NCBI GenBank assembly: GCA_016184315.1
Contig: JACPCU010000010.1
Coordinates: 1 to 64,000 of the forward strand
DNA length: 64,000 nt
Direction of reading: 5' to 3'
Source of the DNA: Nitrososphaerota archaeon
GTDB taxonomy: Archaea; Thermoproteota; Nitrososphaeria; Nitrososphaerales; JACQRY01
The notes under the pieces were generated by a model that was not told the origin of the DNA, did no database searches, and worked only from the letters and a program-made list of their open reading frames with translations. A program made the translations under genes and the position numbers. This document shows positions 47,300 to 57,225 of this stretch, piece by piece; position 1 is the stretch's first letter, and every line of letters starts with the position of its first letter.

Positions 47300-47749
47300 A
47301 TGGGGCGTATTCACTCCCACCGCAAAGGAAAGTCGCACTCACGTAGACCTGCATCTAAGAGGTCACCTTCTTGGACAACCTACAGCCCCGACGAGATCGT
47401 AACCATGATCGTCAAGATGGTCAAAGAGGGCTTGACGGCAAGCCAGATCGGTGTCAAACTCAGGGATGAGCACGGTATCCCTCTGGTGAAACCCATTTTG
47501 GGTAAATCCATATCCGAAATCATGGTTGAAAACAAGCTTGCTCCTGATACACCTCCGGATGTAAGCAAGCTCCTTCAAAGAGCCAAGAAACTGCAAGAGC
47601 ACCTCAAAGCTCATCCTGGTGATCGTAAGAATGTGCGTTCCCTTGAGCTTCTAGAAGCGAAGATTCACAGGCTTTCGAAGTATTACAAGAGCCTTGGCAA
47701 GCTCCCAGCTAAATGGAAGTTCGCTACAGTGGTGGCGCAGCTCGAGTAA
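47300..47749 (+). CDS. rpsO: ribosomal protein S15
   Basis: MGRIHSHRKGKSHSRRPASKRSPSW; LSKYYKSLGKLPAKWKF. Confidence 0.95.
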   Translation: MGRIHSHRKGKSHSRRPASKRSPSWTTYSPDEIVTMIVKMVKEGLTASQIGVKLRDEHGIPLVKPILGKSISEIMVENKLAPDTPPDVSKLLQRAKKLQEHLKAHPGDRKNVRSLELLEAKIHRLSKYYKSLGKLPAKWKFATVVAQLE

Positions 47750-49173
47750 GCGGGGATTTGACAGGCGACCTTCAGGGGCTCATCAAGAAAGCCGAGAAGG
47801 CTGGGCAAAGCTTAGCTAAGGCTGCTCGAAGTAGGGCCAATATTCTTCTGGTGGCTCAGTGCACGGCTGATGGCATCTTATGTTCAAGTATAGTGGCTGA
47901 AGCGATCCTCAGGAAAGAAGGAAGGTTCGTTGTAAGGAGCCTCGACGAGTCTAGTTCCGATACTTTTGAATCCTTGAGTAAGGAGAATTTCGACATCTAC
48001 GTCTTCTGCAGCACTTCATACAACACCAAAGACTTGGATGAAACTTTCAAAGCCAAATGGCTGTCGTTCCAAGACAATTATGCTTCAGGACCCCTCCATG
48101 AACAGGCGTTGAATCCATGGGATTTCAATTTCCAAGGGGGAGGAGAGACGACTGCCTCAGGAATGGCGTATCTTACTGCAAAGAGCTTAGATGAGTCTTT
48201 GATCGGCGCGGCGTGGATGCCTGTGACGGCATGTTTGTCAGAGGGGCTTGACGGTTCTTCAAGGAGGCTCAGCGGCTTGGGGAAAATGTTTGTCAACGAT
48301 GCTATTGAATCCCATTGCCTGTCTCTTAGTGAGGGGCTTATTCTCTACGGGGCTGAGTCTAAACCTCTGCACTTAGCTCTTGCTTCTACCACTAGGCCCT
48401 TCATACCTATCTTGGTGGGGAGCAGGGATGGATGCCTAGCTACTCTTAACTCGACTGGCGTCAGACTGAAAGATGATTCTATTTGGAGAGCATTGAAAGA
48501 TTTCTCTAAAGAAGAAGTTGAAGCTATGACTAATGTGTTGCAGCCTCTTCTCGTAACGGAGTCTTCTTCGCTCGCGGTAAGCAGTTTCTTTGCAGGTGAG
48601 ATCTATGTTTTGCCCAGCGAGGAGAAGGGTTCAAGTCTCAGAGATGCTCGTGAATACGCGGATCTTCTTCAAGCCTGTTGTTGCACCCGGAGGCTGGCTG
48701 AAGCTGTCTCCATCTGTTTAGGGGAGAGGGGCGGTATGTTGGCTGACGCTGAACGCGTCCTAGTTAAGCATAGAGAGCGGCTGAAGACCATTGCCCAGAG
48801 GATATTGAAGGCTGAGCCCGAAGCGGTTGAAGGCGCAGTGTTCGTGGGGGACTTGGACGTGGATGCGCGCTTCCTGAGGGCTCTGGTCGGAGCTATGGCT
48901 GCTGTCCCCAAATTATATGGTAAAGTAGTTCTCTTAGGCTCTGTGCCTAGAGATGGAAAAGTAGCGATCCATGTGAAAGCCTCTTTGGACGCAGATCTAT
49001 TGAGTATTCGAATCGGAGAAGCTATGCGTGAAGCTGTTAACCAAGTTGAGGCTCAGGGAAGTGGGAATGTGAGTGGCGGCTGGGCTGTTGTAGAAGAGTC
49101 TAAGGTTCAAGGCTTCGTCAAGGCTTTCAGAAAGGGGTTGAGGGGTCAAGATGAAGGTAGGAGTGCAGGTTAG
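47713..49173 (+). CDS. archaeal RecJ-like DHH-family protein
   Basis: LLVAQCTADGILCSSIVAEAILRKEGRFVVRSLD; DVDARFLRALVGAMAA; HVKASL; start may be TTG 47758. Confidence 0.75.
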   Translation: MEVRYSGGAARVSGDLTGDLQGLIKKAEKAGQSLAKAARSRANILLVAQCTADGILCSSIVAEAILRKEGRFVVRSLDESSSDTFESLSKENFDIYVFCSTSYNTKDLDETFKAKWLSFQDNYASGPLHEQALNPWDFNFQGGGETTASGMAYLTAKSLDESLIGAAWMPVTACLSEGLDGSSRRLSGLGKMFVNDAIESHCLSLSEGLILYGAESKPLHLALASTTRPFIPILVGSRDGCLATLNSTGVRLKDDSIWRALKDFSKEEVEAMTNVLQPLLVTESSSLAVSSFFAGEIYVLPSEEKGSSLRDAREYADLLQACCCTRRLAEAVSICLGERGGMLADAERVLVKHRERLKTIAQRILKAEPEAVEGAVFVGDLDVDARFLRALVGAMAAVPKLYGKVVLLGSVPRDGKVAIHVKASLDADLLSIRIGEAMREAVNQVEAQGSGNVSGGWAVVEESKVQGFVKAFRKGLRGQDEGRSAG

Positions 49174-49399
49174 AGTCGTTTTTGAGTCAGCTGCAGCTGC
49201 CAAGGCAGCGTATTTGGCGCTTGAGCCTGACAACGAGGGGATACCACAAGACTTGCAGATAGGTATGGCGAGTCGCGGTAAAGTTTTGGATGTAAGGGTT
49301 GACTCTGAAGACGGGATGAAGACTCTTATTTCTACTGTTGACGAGATCCTTGAGAAGCTCCAAGTGTCCCAGGAAGTCGTGGGTGAAGTGAAGGAGTAG
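49151..49399 (+). CDS. pcc1: KEOPS subunit Pcc1
   Basis: 82 aa; LALEPDNEGIPQDLQIGMASRGKVLDVRVDSEDGMKTLISTVDEILE; overlaps the recJ-like 3' end. Confidence 0.85.
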   Translation: MKVGVQVRVVFESAAAAKAAYLALEPDNEGIPQDLQIGMASRGKVLDVRVDSEDGMKTLISTVDEILEKLQVSQEVVGEVKE

Positions 49400-49409
49400 C
49401 GCGAAAAGG

Positions 49410-50699
49410 ATGCTTGACGTTAAGCTGGTGCGGGAGAAGCCTGACGCTGTGAGAGAGATGCTGAGGTTAAGGAAGGTGAGTTTCCACTTGGACGAATTGC
49501 TGGATCTAGATGTGAAGAGGAGGAATTTGATCACCGAGGCCCAGCAGTTGAAGACTAGGCGGAACCGTGTCTCAGAGGAGATAGCTTCCCTTAGAAAACA
49601 GGGTAAGGATAACGCATCCCAAATAGAGGAGATGAGGCAGATAGGAGACAGGATCAATCAGATCGACGGTGAGACGAAGACTGTGGAGAACTGTTTCCAA
49701 GAATTGATGTCTGCTCTACCTAATTTCATTGATACTTCCGTTCCCATTGGCGAAGGGGAGCAGGATAACGTTGAGCTGAGAAAATGGGGTGAACCCAGAG
49801 CCTTCGACTTTGAGGTTAAGGATCACATCGCTCTTGGTGAGAAGCTAGATCTGATAGATGTGGAGAGGGCTGGTAAAGTAGCTGGAGCCAGATTCTACTA
49901 TCTTAAGGGAGACCTTGTGAAGCTGAACTATGCTTTAGTCAACTTCGCCTTGGACTTCATCCGTTCAAAAGGCTACATCCTGATTCAGCCTCCATACATG
50001 TTGAGAAGGGAAGCCATTGCAGGTGCAGTGATGTTCTCAGACTTTGAGGATGTCATCTACAAAGTTGAAGGTGAGGATTTATACCTGATCGGGACTGCTG
50101 AACATGCTATAGCAGCTATGCACATGGATGAAGTTTTTTCGGCTAGTGCTCTTCCTCTTCGCTACGCTGGCGTAAGCCCCTGCTTCAGGAAGGAGGCTGG
50201 AGCTCATGGGAGGGATACTAAGGGAATCTTCAGAGTGCACCAGTTCGAAAAGGTGGAGCAGTTCATCTTCTGTAAACCTGAAGAATCATGGAAAGAACAT
50301 GAATCCCTGCTCAAAAACGCGGAGGAATTCTTCCAGGCTCTTGGGTTGCCTCATCGGGTTATGCTTCTCTGCTCCGCTGATCTTGGGAAGATTTCGGCGA
50401 AGACTTATGATCTTGAGGTTTGGCTTCCGGGGCAGGGCAAATATCGTGAAGCAGTGTCGTGCAGCAACTGCACAGATTACCAAGCGAGGAGACTTCGAGT
50501 CAAAGTGAGGGATAAGCCTCATGATGAGGCTAAGCTTACCCACACTTTGAACAGTACTCTTGTAGCAACGGAGAGAGCGTTAATAGCTATTATGGAGAAT
50601 TATCAGCAGAGGGATGGCAGCATAGATGTTCCCAGCGTATTGCAACCGTACATTGGAGACATAAAGACGATACGCGGCGAGGGAAAACATACTGCTTAA
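49410..50699 (+). CDS. serS: seryl-tRNA synthetase
   Basis: MLDVKLVREKPDAVREMLRLR; ACFRKEAGAHGRDTKGIFRVHQF-type motif 2; class II core. Confidence 0.97.
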   Translation: MLDVKLVREKPDAVREMLRLRKVSFHLDELLDLDVKRRNLITEAQQLKTRRNRVSEEIASLRKQGKDNASQIEEMRQIGDRINQIDGETKTVENCFQELMSALPNFIDTSVPIGEGEQDNVELRKWGEPRAFDFEVKDHIALGEKLDLIDVERAGKVAGARFYYLKGDLVKLNYALVNFALDFIRSKGYILIQPPYMLRREAIAGAVMFSDFEDVIYKVEGEDLYLIGTAEHAIAAMHMDEVFSASALPLRYAGVSPCFRKEAGAHGRDTKGIFRVHQFEKVEQFIFCKPEESWKEHESLLKNAEEFFQALGLPHRVMLLCSADLGKISAKTYDLEVWLPGQGKYREAVSCSNCTDYQARRLRVKVRDKPHDEAKLTHTLNSTLVATERALIAIMENYQQRDGSIDVPSVLQPYIGDIKTIRGEGKHTA

Positions 50700-50732
50700 A
50701 TTGCCCATGTATTTTTTACGGTGCGTCAAACA

Positions 50733-51437
50733 ATGCCCGCAAGGAGCACTAAGGTCAGGGATCGGTGGCGAGAAAAGGCTTGGGTAGTGGTGGAAGCGCC
50801 ATCCGTGTTCAACAGGATGCCTGTAGCATACATACCCGTCACCGACAAGGATCGTGCAGCTGGAAGAGTAATTGAGACGACTCTGTTCGACATTATGAAG
50901 CAGGATCCTCAGCAAATAGCCCAGAAGCTCTACTTCCAAGTAGCTGGGATTGAGGGCAATACTGCCAAGACTGTTCTCAAAAGCTACGAGTATTCCCGTG
51001 AGTATCTGAGGAGCCTTGTGCGCAGAGGCAGTAGCATGGTGAACTACATTAACGATTACACCACCAAAGATGGTTGCGTGGTCAGGATTTACACAGTGGT
51101 TCTAACCGTGGGCAGGCTCAACTCTTCTAGGAAGCATGCTGTCAGAATGGCTGTTGACCATGTTCTCAAAGAGAAGGCTTCAAACCTAACGTACCAGTAT
51201 TTCGCGCATGAAGTCATCTTGGGGAAGACTGCTTCAGAGATCTATGATGAGGCTAAGAAGGTTGTTCAGCTCAGACATGCAGGAGTGAGGAAGACGAAGC
51301 TGATCAAGCTGGGCGAATCCGTGTCAGATGAACCTATGGAGCTCCCAGCTGCAGTCGAAGAGGAAGCAGCTGGAGAAGGAGATGAAGAACTGGAAGACAC
51401 GGATGAAGAGAAGGAAGCAGCTCCAGCTGCAGCCTAG
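50733..51437 (+). CDS. rps3ae: ribosomal protein S3Ae
   Basis: KVRDRWREKAWVVVEAPSVFN; TTKDGCVVRIYTVVLTVGR. Confidence 0.95.
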   Translation: MPARSTKVRDRWREKAWVVVEAPSVFNRMPVAYIPVTDKDRAAGRVIETTLFDIMKQDPQQIAQKLYFQVAGIEGNTAKTVLKSYEYSREYLRSLVRRGSSMVNYINDYTTKDGCVVRIYTVVLTVGRLNSSRKHAVRMAVDHVLKEKASNLTYQYFAHEVILGKTASEIYDEAKKVVQLRHAGVRKTKLIKLGESVSDEPMELPAAVEEEAAGEGDEELEDTDEEKEAAPAAA

Positions 51438-52636
51438 CCTCTCCTACCCGTGGCCACAATCTTCACAACATCAGAGTCCTGCATCTCATAGTCAGCCCCT
51501 AGTCTTACACCTGTCTTAGCGTTGAGAGCGTAGAGGAAGGTTCTTCCGAGCTCGCTGTGAACCTTAGACGCCAAATCCTTGGCTGTGCTACCTTTCTTCA
51601 CCACATATGCGTCAGGAAGTACATTACCCTTCCTGTCCGAAAGCTTGTTTTCATCCTCCACAGGGTAAACCACTATGCCTCCCCACAAATCTAAGTACGC
51701 CGAGTTGATAGCCTGTTGAACCCCCGTTGAGCCCCAAGAATTCAAGACCTTTTCCGAGACCAGATCCAAGGCTTTCCGTTGCTCAGTCTTCAAACCAGCC
51801 TCATCGTTGACGGTGAAGGAGGAATCACCAGGCAGATACTTGATCAAGCCTCTCTGAGAAGCTCTTCTGAGTAGAAGTTCAGCTTCAGCAGCGCAGGGAA
51901 TGACCTTTCTAACAGCCTTCAGCCTTCCAATATTCTTGAGAGATGAAGGCAGATCAGCCTTGTTCGCAGCTATGAGCGCAGGCTTGGACGCCTCCCTCAA
52001 ACTCTGAGAGAAGTTGGATAGATCTTCATTACTCCAGCCTGTAGGTCTATCCGCCTTCAACCCCATCTTTTGAATCACGCCAAGAATATCGTTCTCGCCT
52101 ATCGATAAGCCAGACAGACGCTCAGTAAGGATCGTTATCAGCTTACCTGCCCTAGACTCAGCTGTTCTAGCGATGCGAGCCCAATCCTTCTGCAATATGC
52201 TTTGAAGCCACAAGTCGAACTCTCTTTCAACAAACTCTATGTCCTGCATAGGGTCAGAGTCCCCTGAAGGACAGGGCCTACCCTCTTGATCTGTCAACCC
52301 TGATGCGTCAACCACATGGATCAAAACATCTGCCTGCCTGAGATCGTCGAGAAACTTGTTTCCCAAACCCCTTCCCTCCGAAGCGCCGGGGACGAGTCCT
52401 GCAACATCTACAAGCTTGACAGGTATGAGCCTGTTATGATCGATGCACAGAGAGTTGACGGGATTGTCTTTCACATCAAGGGTCTTGCAGACACATGGCA
52501 CTCTGAGGTATGCCACGCCAAAATTAGGCTCGACAGTGGTGAAAGGGTAGTTGGCCATAGGGGCGCTGAGGAGTGTTGCAGCGTTGAAGAAGGTGGACTT
52601 CCCGGTGTTGGGTTTGCCGATTATCCCTGTGATCAT
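51434..52636 (-). CDS. ychF: OBG/YchF-type GTPase
   Basis: [67 protein letters not shown]-terminal TGS-like domain. Confidence 0.93.
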   Translation of the reverse strand: MITGIIGKPNTGKSTFFNAATLLSAPMANYPFTTVEPNFGVAYLRVPCVCKTLDVKDNPVNSLCIDHNRLIPVKLVDVAGLVPGASEGRGLGNKFLDDLRQADVLIHVVDASGLTDQEGRPCPSGDSDPMQDIEFVEREFDLWLQSILQKDWARIARTAESRAGKLITILTERLSGLSIGENDILGVIQKMGLKADRPTGWSNEDLSNFSQSLREASKPALIAANKADLPSSLKNIGRLKAVRKVIPCAAEAELLLRRASQRGLIKYLPGDSSFTVNDEAGLKTEQRKALDLVSEKVLNSWGSTGVQQAINSAYLDLWGGIVVYPVEDENKLSDRKGNVLPDAYVVKKGSTAKDLASKVHSELGRTFLYALNAKTGVRLGADYEMQDSDVVKIVATGRRG

Positions 52637-52730
52637 CCAAGCCGTGATCAGAAGATTCCCCGCTATAAAGCCAACACGCAAATCTGAGCCTATCTCAAAA
52701 CATACCTGCCTTACACGCGTAGAAAGGAGC

Positions 52731-52911
52731 CCCCACCCCTACACCACCGCAAACAACCCAGCAAACACCACCCCGTCAAACCACCCCGCAGCAACCAGAA
52801 AACACCCCCAACAAAACAAAAACAGCCGAAACCAAACCCCGAACCAATAAAAACCCCCCTAGGAGACAACCCCCAACACACACGCACAAGCCACCCAGCA
52901 AAAACAAAAGT
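52731..52911. other. strongly A+C-biased intergenic tract
   Basis: Plus strand almost entirely A and C across the divergent ychF/serA spacer. Confidence 0.8.
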
Positions 52912-52966
52912 CTTGAGATAGATTCTCTGCGGGGAACCGTTATAACCACGTCGCCAAATGCTCTGA

Positions 52967-53905
52967 GTGAGAAAGGAGTTGGGCTTCAAAGCACTGGTCT
53001 GCGACACCGTTGCGGAAACAGGTTTGAAAGCGTTAAAGGAAGCAGGTTTCGAAGTCAACTACAAGCCAGAGATCTCAGAGCAGGACTTAGCGGAGACTGT
53101 AGGTGACTACGATGTTTTAGTGGTTAGAAGCAGAACACGAGTCACGAAGGAAATCATTGATACAGCGAAGAAGCTGAAGGCTGTTGGGAGAGCAGGCTCG
53201 GGGGTTGACAACATTGATGTGAAGGCTGCTCAGGCTAAGGGAATAGCGGTGGTGAATTCTCCAGAGGCTCTTACAAACGGCGTAGCAGAACTGGTCATCG
53301 GGCTTATGATTTCAGCGGCGAGAGGGATTCCGAAGGCCGATGCAGCTGTTAGGAGAGGTGAGTGGCCCAAGCAAGGCATAATGGGCACAGAGCTCAGAGG
53401 TAAGACTCTTGGAATAGTCGGGATGGGTAAGATAGGTCTTAGATTAGCGAAGTTCGCCAACGTTTTCGACATGAAGATCTTGGGTTATGACGTTGTTAAG
53501 ATCGATGAAAAGATTCTTGCAGAGGTAGGCGCCAAGATCGTTGATTTAGACTCTCTTCTTAGAGAATCAGATTTCGTTTCGATACATGTGCCCCTGCTCA
53601 CTGAGACACGGCAGATGATCAACGCTTACAAGATAGGGTTAATGAAGAGCTCAGCCTTCCTCATCAACACCTCTCGAGGAAAAGTCATCGATGAAAATGC
53701 TCTATACGAAACGTTGAGCCAGAAGAAGATCCGGGGAGCGGCTCTTGACGTGTTTGAAAGTGAGCCTCCCGTCGGAAGCAAGATAATCACCTTGCCCAAC
53801 GTGATCTGCACGCCACACATAGGCTCACAGACCGTTGAATCTCAAGACTTGACGACTACTTTGCTGGCGGAGAAACTTATTGACGCTCTGAAAAGACATG
53901 GATAA
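52967..53905 (+). CDS. serA: D-3-phosphoglycerate dehydrogenase
   Basis: GRAGSGVDNIDVKAAQAKGIAVVNSPEALTNGVAEL; GKTLGIVGMGKIG; INTSRGKVIDE; CTPHIGSQT. Confidence 0.9.
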   Translation: MRKELGFKALVCDTVAETGLKALKEAGFEVNYKPEISEQDLAETVGDYDVLVVRSRTRVTKEIIDTAKKLKAVGRAGSGVDNIDVKAAQAKGIAVVNSPEALTNGVAELVIGLMISAARGIPKADAAVRRGEWPKQGIMGTELRGKTLGIVGMGKIGLRLAKFANVFDMKILGYDVVKIDEKILAEVGAKIVDLDSLLRESDFVSIHVPLLTETRQMINAYKIGLMKSSAFLINTSRGKVIDENALYETLSQKKIRGAALDVFESEPPVGSKIITLPNVICTPHIGSQTVESQDLTTTLLAEKLIDALKRHG

Positions 53906-53940
53906 CTTTAAGAAGCATACTTCATAGGAAGTGCGATCCC

Positions 53941-54399
53941 ATGTACCGATACATCAACGAAGCTTGGAGGAAGCAGTGGAATGACAACGCTGCACAAACA
54001 AGAAACAGATTAGTATCCTGGCGCCGAGGCCCCACCATTGTCCGTGAAGAAAGACCCATGAGGCTTGATAGGGCAAGGGCCGTAGGCTACAAGGCTAAGC
54101 AGGGATTCGTCGCCGTAAGAATCAGGGTTTCAAGGGGAGGCATGAGGAGAGAGAGACCACGCTCAGGTCGAAGACCCAAGCATATGGGTGTACTGAGGAT
54201 CAAGTCTTCTGTGAATACTAGGATAGTAGCTGAGAACAGGGTGGCGAAGAGATACCCGAATCTGAAGGCTTTGAACTCATACGTGCTTTACCGGGACGGG
54301 AAATACGCGTGGTACGAAGTTATACTGGTGGATCCGCAGCATCCAGCCATCCAGAGTGACAAAGATCTTAGGTGGCTCACGGCAAGCGTCGCTGCGTAA
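53941..54399 (+). CDS. rpl15e: ribosomal protein L15e
   Basis: MYRYINEAWRKQWNDN; GRRPKHMGVLRIKSSVNTRIVAENR; YEVILVDPQHPAI. Confidence 0.96.
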   Translation: MYRYINEAWRKQWNDNAAQTRNRLVSWRRGPTIVREERPMRLDRARAVGYKAKQGFVAVRIRVSRGGMRRERPRSGRRPKHMGVLRIKSSVNTRIVAENRVAKRYPNLKALNSYVLYRDGKYAWYEVILVDPQHPAIQSDKDLRWLTASVAA

Positions 54400-54400
54400 C

Positions 54401-55411
54401 CTAGAAACGTTTCTCGCTGCTGTGTCCGGGAAAGACCTGTGACTTGGGGTCAACGTAGTTTTTCGCTCGGTTGACAGCTATAGTGGCCTGAGCAAAGCCC
54501 GTAGCGATAAGGTTAAGCTTAGTTGTCCCGGTCTGAACAGCTATGTCTCCTGCGGCAAATATGCCTTGCACCCCAGTCTCCATTAGACCGTTGATCTTGA
54601 TCATGTTGTTCTCGAAGGGAAGCCCCCAGTTGGCTACGGGTGAAAGATCTGCAGTTACTCCTATTCCTATCAGAACAGTATCAGCTGGTATTGTTTCCTC
54701 TTCGCTGGTCTTGTTGTTGAAGACTTTGACTGCTTGGACACTGTTTTCGCCTGCCACTTCTCTGAGCTCGCAGGGAATCTTGACCTCCACATTTGAGTGG
54801 AAGAGCTCTATGAGGCTGCTCTCCTTGGCGCGGAAGGTGCCGCTTCTATGAATCAGTGTTACTTTGCTGGCCCAGTCTTTCAATGTGAGTGCCCAGCTCA
54901 CTGCGGTGTCCCCTCCACCTACTATGATGACTCTTTTTCCTCGGAAGTCGCCTTCGTGTTCCACATGGTAGTGGACCCCTCTGCCCTCCAGCCGGTTCGC
55001 GCTGGGGATGTCGAGTTTGTTGATGGAGATAGCTCCAGCTCCTATGCATATTACGACTGACTTAGATATGTGCACCGCGTTATCAGTCTCCAGCCGCATC
55101 AAGGAGTCTTGGCGAGTCAAGCCTATGACTTTCTCGTTCATGACCATCTTAGGCTTGAACTGTGACGCCTGCTCCACAAGATGCTTAACCAGTTCCTTGG
55201 CGAGGAGCCTCGGGTAGCCGGGTATGTCGTAGATGAACATGTCCGGGTAGAGCACACTGAGCTGCCCTCCGGGCTCGCTTCTAGCGTCTATGATCTTGGT
55301 CTTCATGTTTCGGATTCCGGCGTAGAAGGCGCCGAAGAGGCCTGCGGGACCAGCGCCGATGATCGTAATGTCGTAGACATCGTTGTCGACGGGTTTCTGC
55401 GAACTCTCCAT
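54401..55411 (-). CDS. ferredoxin/thioredoxin-type NAD(P)H flavin reductase
   Basis: ITIIGAGPAGLFGAFYAG; VIIVGGGDTAVSWAL; GIFAAGDIA; no CxxC, consistent with the TrxR-like ferredoxin-NADP reductase group. Confidence 0.88.
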   Translation of the reverse strand: MESSQKPVDNDVYDITIIGAGPAGLFGAFYAGIRNMKTKIIDARSEPGGQLSVLYPDMFIYDIPGYPRLLAKELVKHLVEQASQFKPKMVMNEKVIGLTRQDSLMRLETDNAVHISKSVVICIGAGAISINKLDIPSANRLEGRGVHYHVEHEGDFRGKRVIIVGGGDTAVSWALTLKDWASKVTLIHRSGTFRAKESSLIELFHSNVEVKIPCELREVAGENSVQAVKVFNNKTSEEETIPADTVLIGIGVTADLSPVANWGLPFENNMIKINGLMETGVQGIFAAGDIAVQTGTTKLNLIATGFAQATIAVNRAKNYVDPKSQVFPGHSSEKRF

Positions 55412-55497
55412 CTACCTCTGACCACTCGCTCTAAAAGAAGCGTGATTGCTACGGTATAAACCTGACTAGGTGAAGCGTAGAATGGCTCCTCATCCGG

Positions 55498-55860
55498 TTA
55501 AAGCAGCTTCAGGTCCCCTGTCAACGGGTCGAGCTCATCTGAAGGAGCAGGGCCGATGCCCATGCAGGTAACCGTGGAAGGAGGGAGCTGAGTAAGACCA
55601 CGATCCTCTATGAGCGCAACGGGAAGCCTTTTCTGTTCAGCTCTGCGTTTCAGCTCCAATAACTCTTCAAGGGAGCTGACTTTCACAGCTATCTTAGCTT
55701 GACCTTCTTGGAGCCATCGGTCAAACCACTCTCTCTTCCTACTTCTAGCCTCTTCAGCTGCAGCCAAAGCTGCATGGGCTACTTGGACAGCAGTCTTGCC
55801 TCTACCCATCTTGAGGTCACCTCTGACGACGATTACCTGTTTGAACCTGAACTCGGACAT
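55498..55860 (-). CDS. pth2: peptidyl-tRNA hydrolase 2
   Basis: QVIVVRGDLKMGRGKTAVQVAHAALAA; IEDRGLTQLPPSTVTCMGIGPAP. Confidence 0.96.
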   Translation of the reverse strand: MSEFRFKQVIVVRGDLKMGRGKTAVQVAHAALAAAEEARSRKREWFDRWLQEGQAKIAVKVSSLEELLELKRRAEQKRLPVALIEDRGLTQLPPSTVTCMGIGPAPSDELDPLTGDLKLL

Positions 55861-55925
55861 CTCCTAGAGCAATAGTGTTAAATCTACATCTTGAATAAGT
55901 CTTCCGCCTTCCATTTCAGTAAGCG

Positions 55926-57101
55926 GTGCCCATAGCCATGCAGCCGGATCTCGATGTCATCATAATAGGGGGAGGAGTCTCAGGACTAATCTCTGCGAGA
56001 GAACTCTCTAAACGAGGCTACTCAGTCAAACTGTTTGAGGAAGACTTGGAGATCGGTGTCCCCGAACATTGCGACGGTATGGTCAGCGCCAAAGGACTGA
56101 GTGAACTGGGCGTCATACCGAGCAGTAGAAGCCTAGAAAACGAGATACGGCGAGCAATTCTACACTCACCTAGTGGTTTTACACTGGAGATCAACGCGGA
56201 TAAACAGGGAACAGTAGTGTTGGATCGCAGCGTCTTCGATCGAGAGTTAGCCGTCTACGCGTCTAGATCTGGGACGGACATCCAGCTGGGGAAGAGGGTG
56301 GAAACAGTGAAAGAGGAGGAAAGCATTGTTCGAGCAGCAGTAAACAGCGGGACGTTGACTGCAAGATACGTTGTCGACGCCAGGGGATGCGCAGCGTCAG
56401 CAAACCGGTGGAGGGGCAGACTGCTGCAGGCAGCAAAGTATGAGGTTCAGGGCAAATGGTTTGATAGAGATGCTGTTGAACTCTTCTTCGATCAGAATGT
56501 TTCCCCTGGGTTCTTCACTTGGGTCATTCCTATTGGTGATGATCAGGCGAAGGTGGGGGTGGCAGGGTCAACTATCAATCCATTCAAAGTCTTGGATAAG
56601 TTTCTTGAGAAAAGGTCGTCTAAGGTGTTGAAGAAGGTTGCTGCGCCAATAGTGGTGGGAGGACCCGCGCCACACTTTTCCTTATCAAGGGTTGTTTCTG
56701 TGGGTGATGCAGCTGGGCAGGCCAAGCCTACTACGGGAGGGGGTATCTACACTGGGGGCATGGGTGGTCTTTTAGCTGGGAAAGCTTTGGCGGATTGCCT
56801 TGACGCTGGTGACGGTAGGCGTCTAGAGAAGTATGAAGAGACTTGGGTGAAGATGTTCGGTAAGGAGTTCAAAGCGATGGTGAGAGTTAGGAGGATGCTT
56901 GGAGGGTTGAGCAACAAGCGTGTGGATGAGCTGTTCAAGGCTGTTGGTGGATCAGGTCTATTGGAGAAAGTGTCTCCTCAGGGGGACTTCGACTTTCACT
57001 CAAGGGCTATTTTGAAGGCTTTGGGGTTTGAGGGGGCGTTGAAGATTGTGGGAGAAGCTGCTGTGTCAGAGTTGCGGAGCCTTTTTTCTGGAAAAATCTG
57101 A
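55926..57101 (+). CDS. geranylgeranyl reductase family flavoprotein
   Basis: VIIIGGGVSGLISARELSKRGYSVKLFEE; CDGMVSAKGL; VGDAAGQAKPTTGGGIYTGGMGG. Confidence 0.92.
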   Translation: MPIAMQPDLDVIIIGGGVSGLISARELSKRGYSVKLFEEDLEIGVPEHCDGMVSAKGLSELGVIPSSRSLENEIRRAILHSPSGFTLEINADKQGTVVLDRSVFDRELAVYASRSGTDIQLGKRVETVKEEESIVRAAVNSGTLTARYVVDARGCAASANRWRGRLLQAAKYEVQGKWFDRDAVELFFDQNVSPGFFTWVIPIGDDQAKVGVAGSTINPFKVLDKFLEKRSSKVLKKVAAPIVVGGPAPHFSLSRVVSVGDAAGQAKPTTGGGIYTGGMGGLLAGKALADCLDAGDGRRLEKYEETWVKMFGKEFKAMVRVRRMLGGLSNKRVDELFKAVGGSGLLEKVSPQGDFDFHSRAILKALGFEGALKIVGEAAVSELRSLFSGKI

Positions 57102-57225
57102 TGCTAGCTTTGCAGTCAAAGCAGTTTTGCTGCGCTAGTTCAGGATATCTGAACCGAGGTTCTGTGTAAGACAGTGAACAAAACGGTTTATATGTTTCAT
57201 GATGAGTTAGGGGTGGTAGGCTACA

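Noticed and set aside
47217-47402. 61-aa ORF upstream of rpS15
   Set aside because: Overlaps the true rpS15 start in another frame; no coding signature
52711-53058. 115-aa minus-strand ORF
   Set aside because: Arises from the A+C-biased tract and serA antisense; G/W/C-rich low-complexity translation
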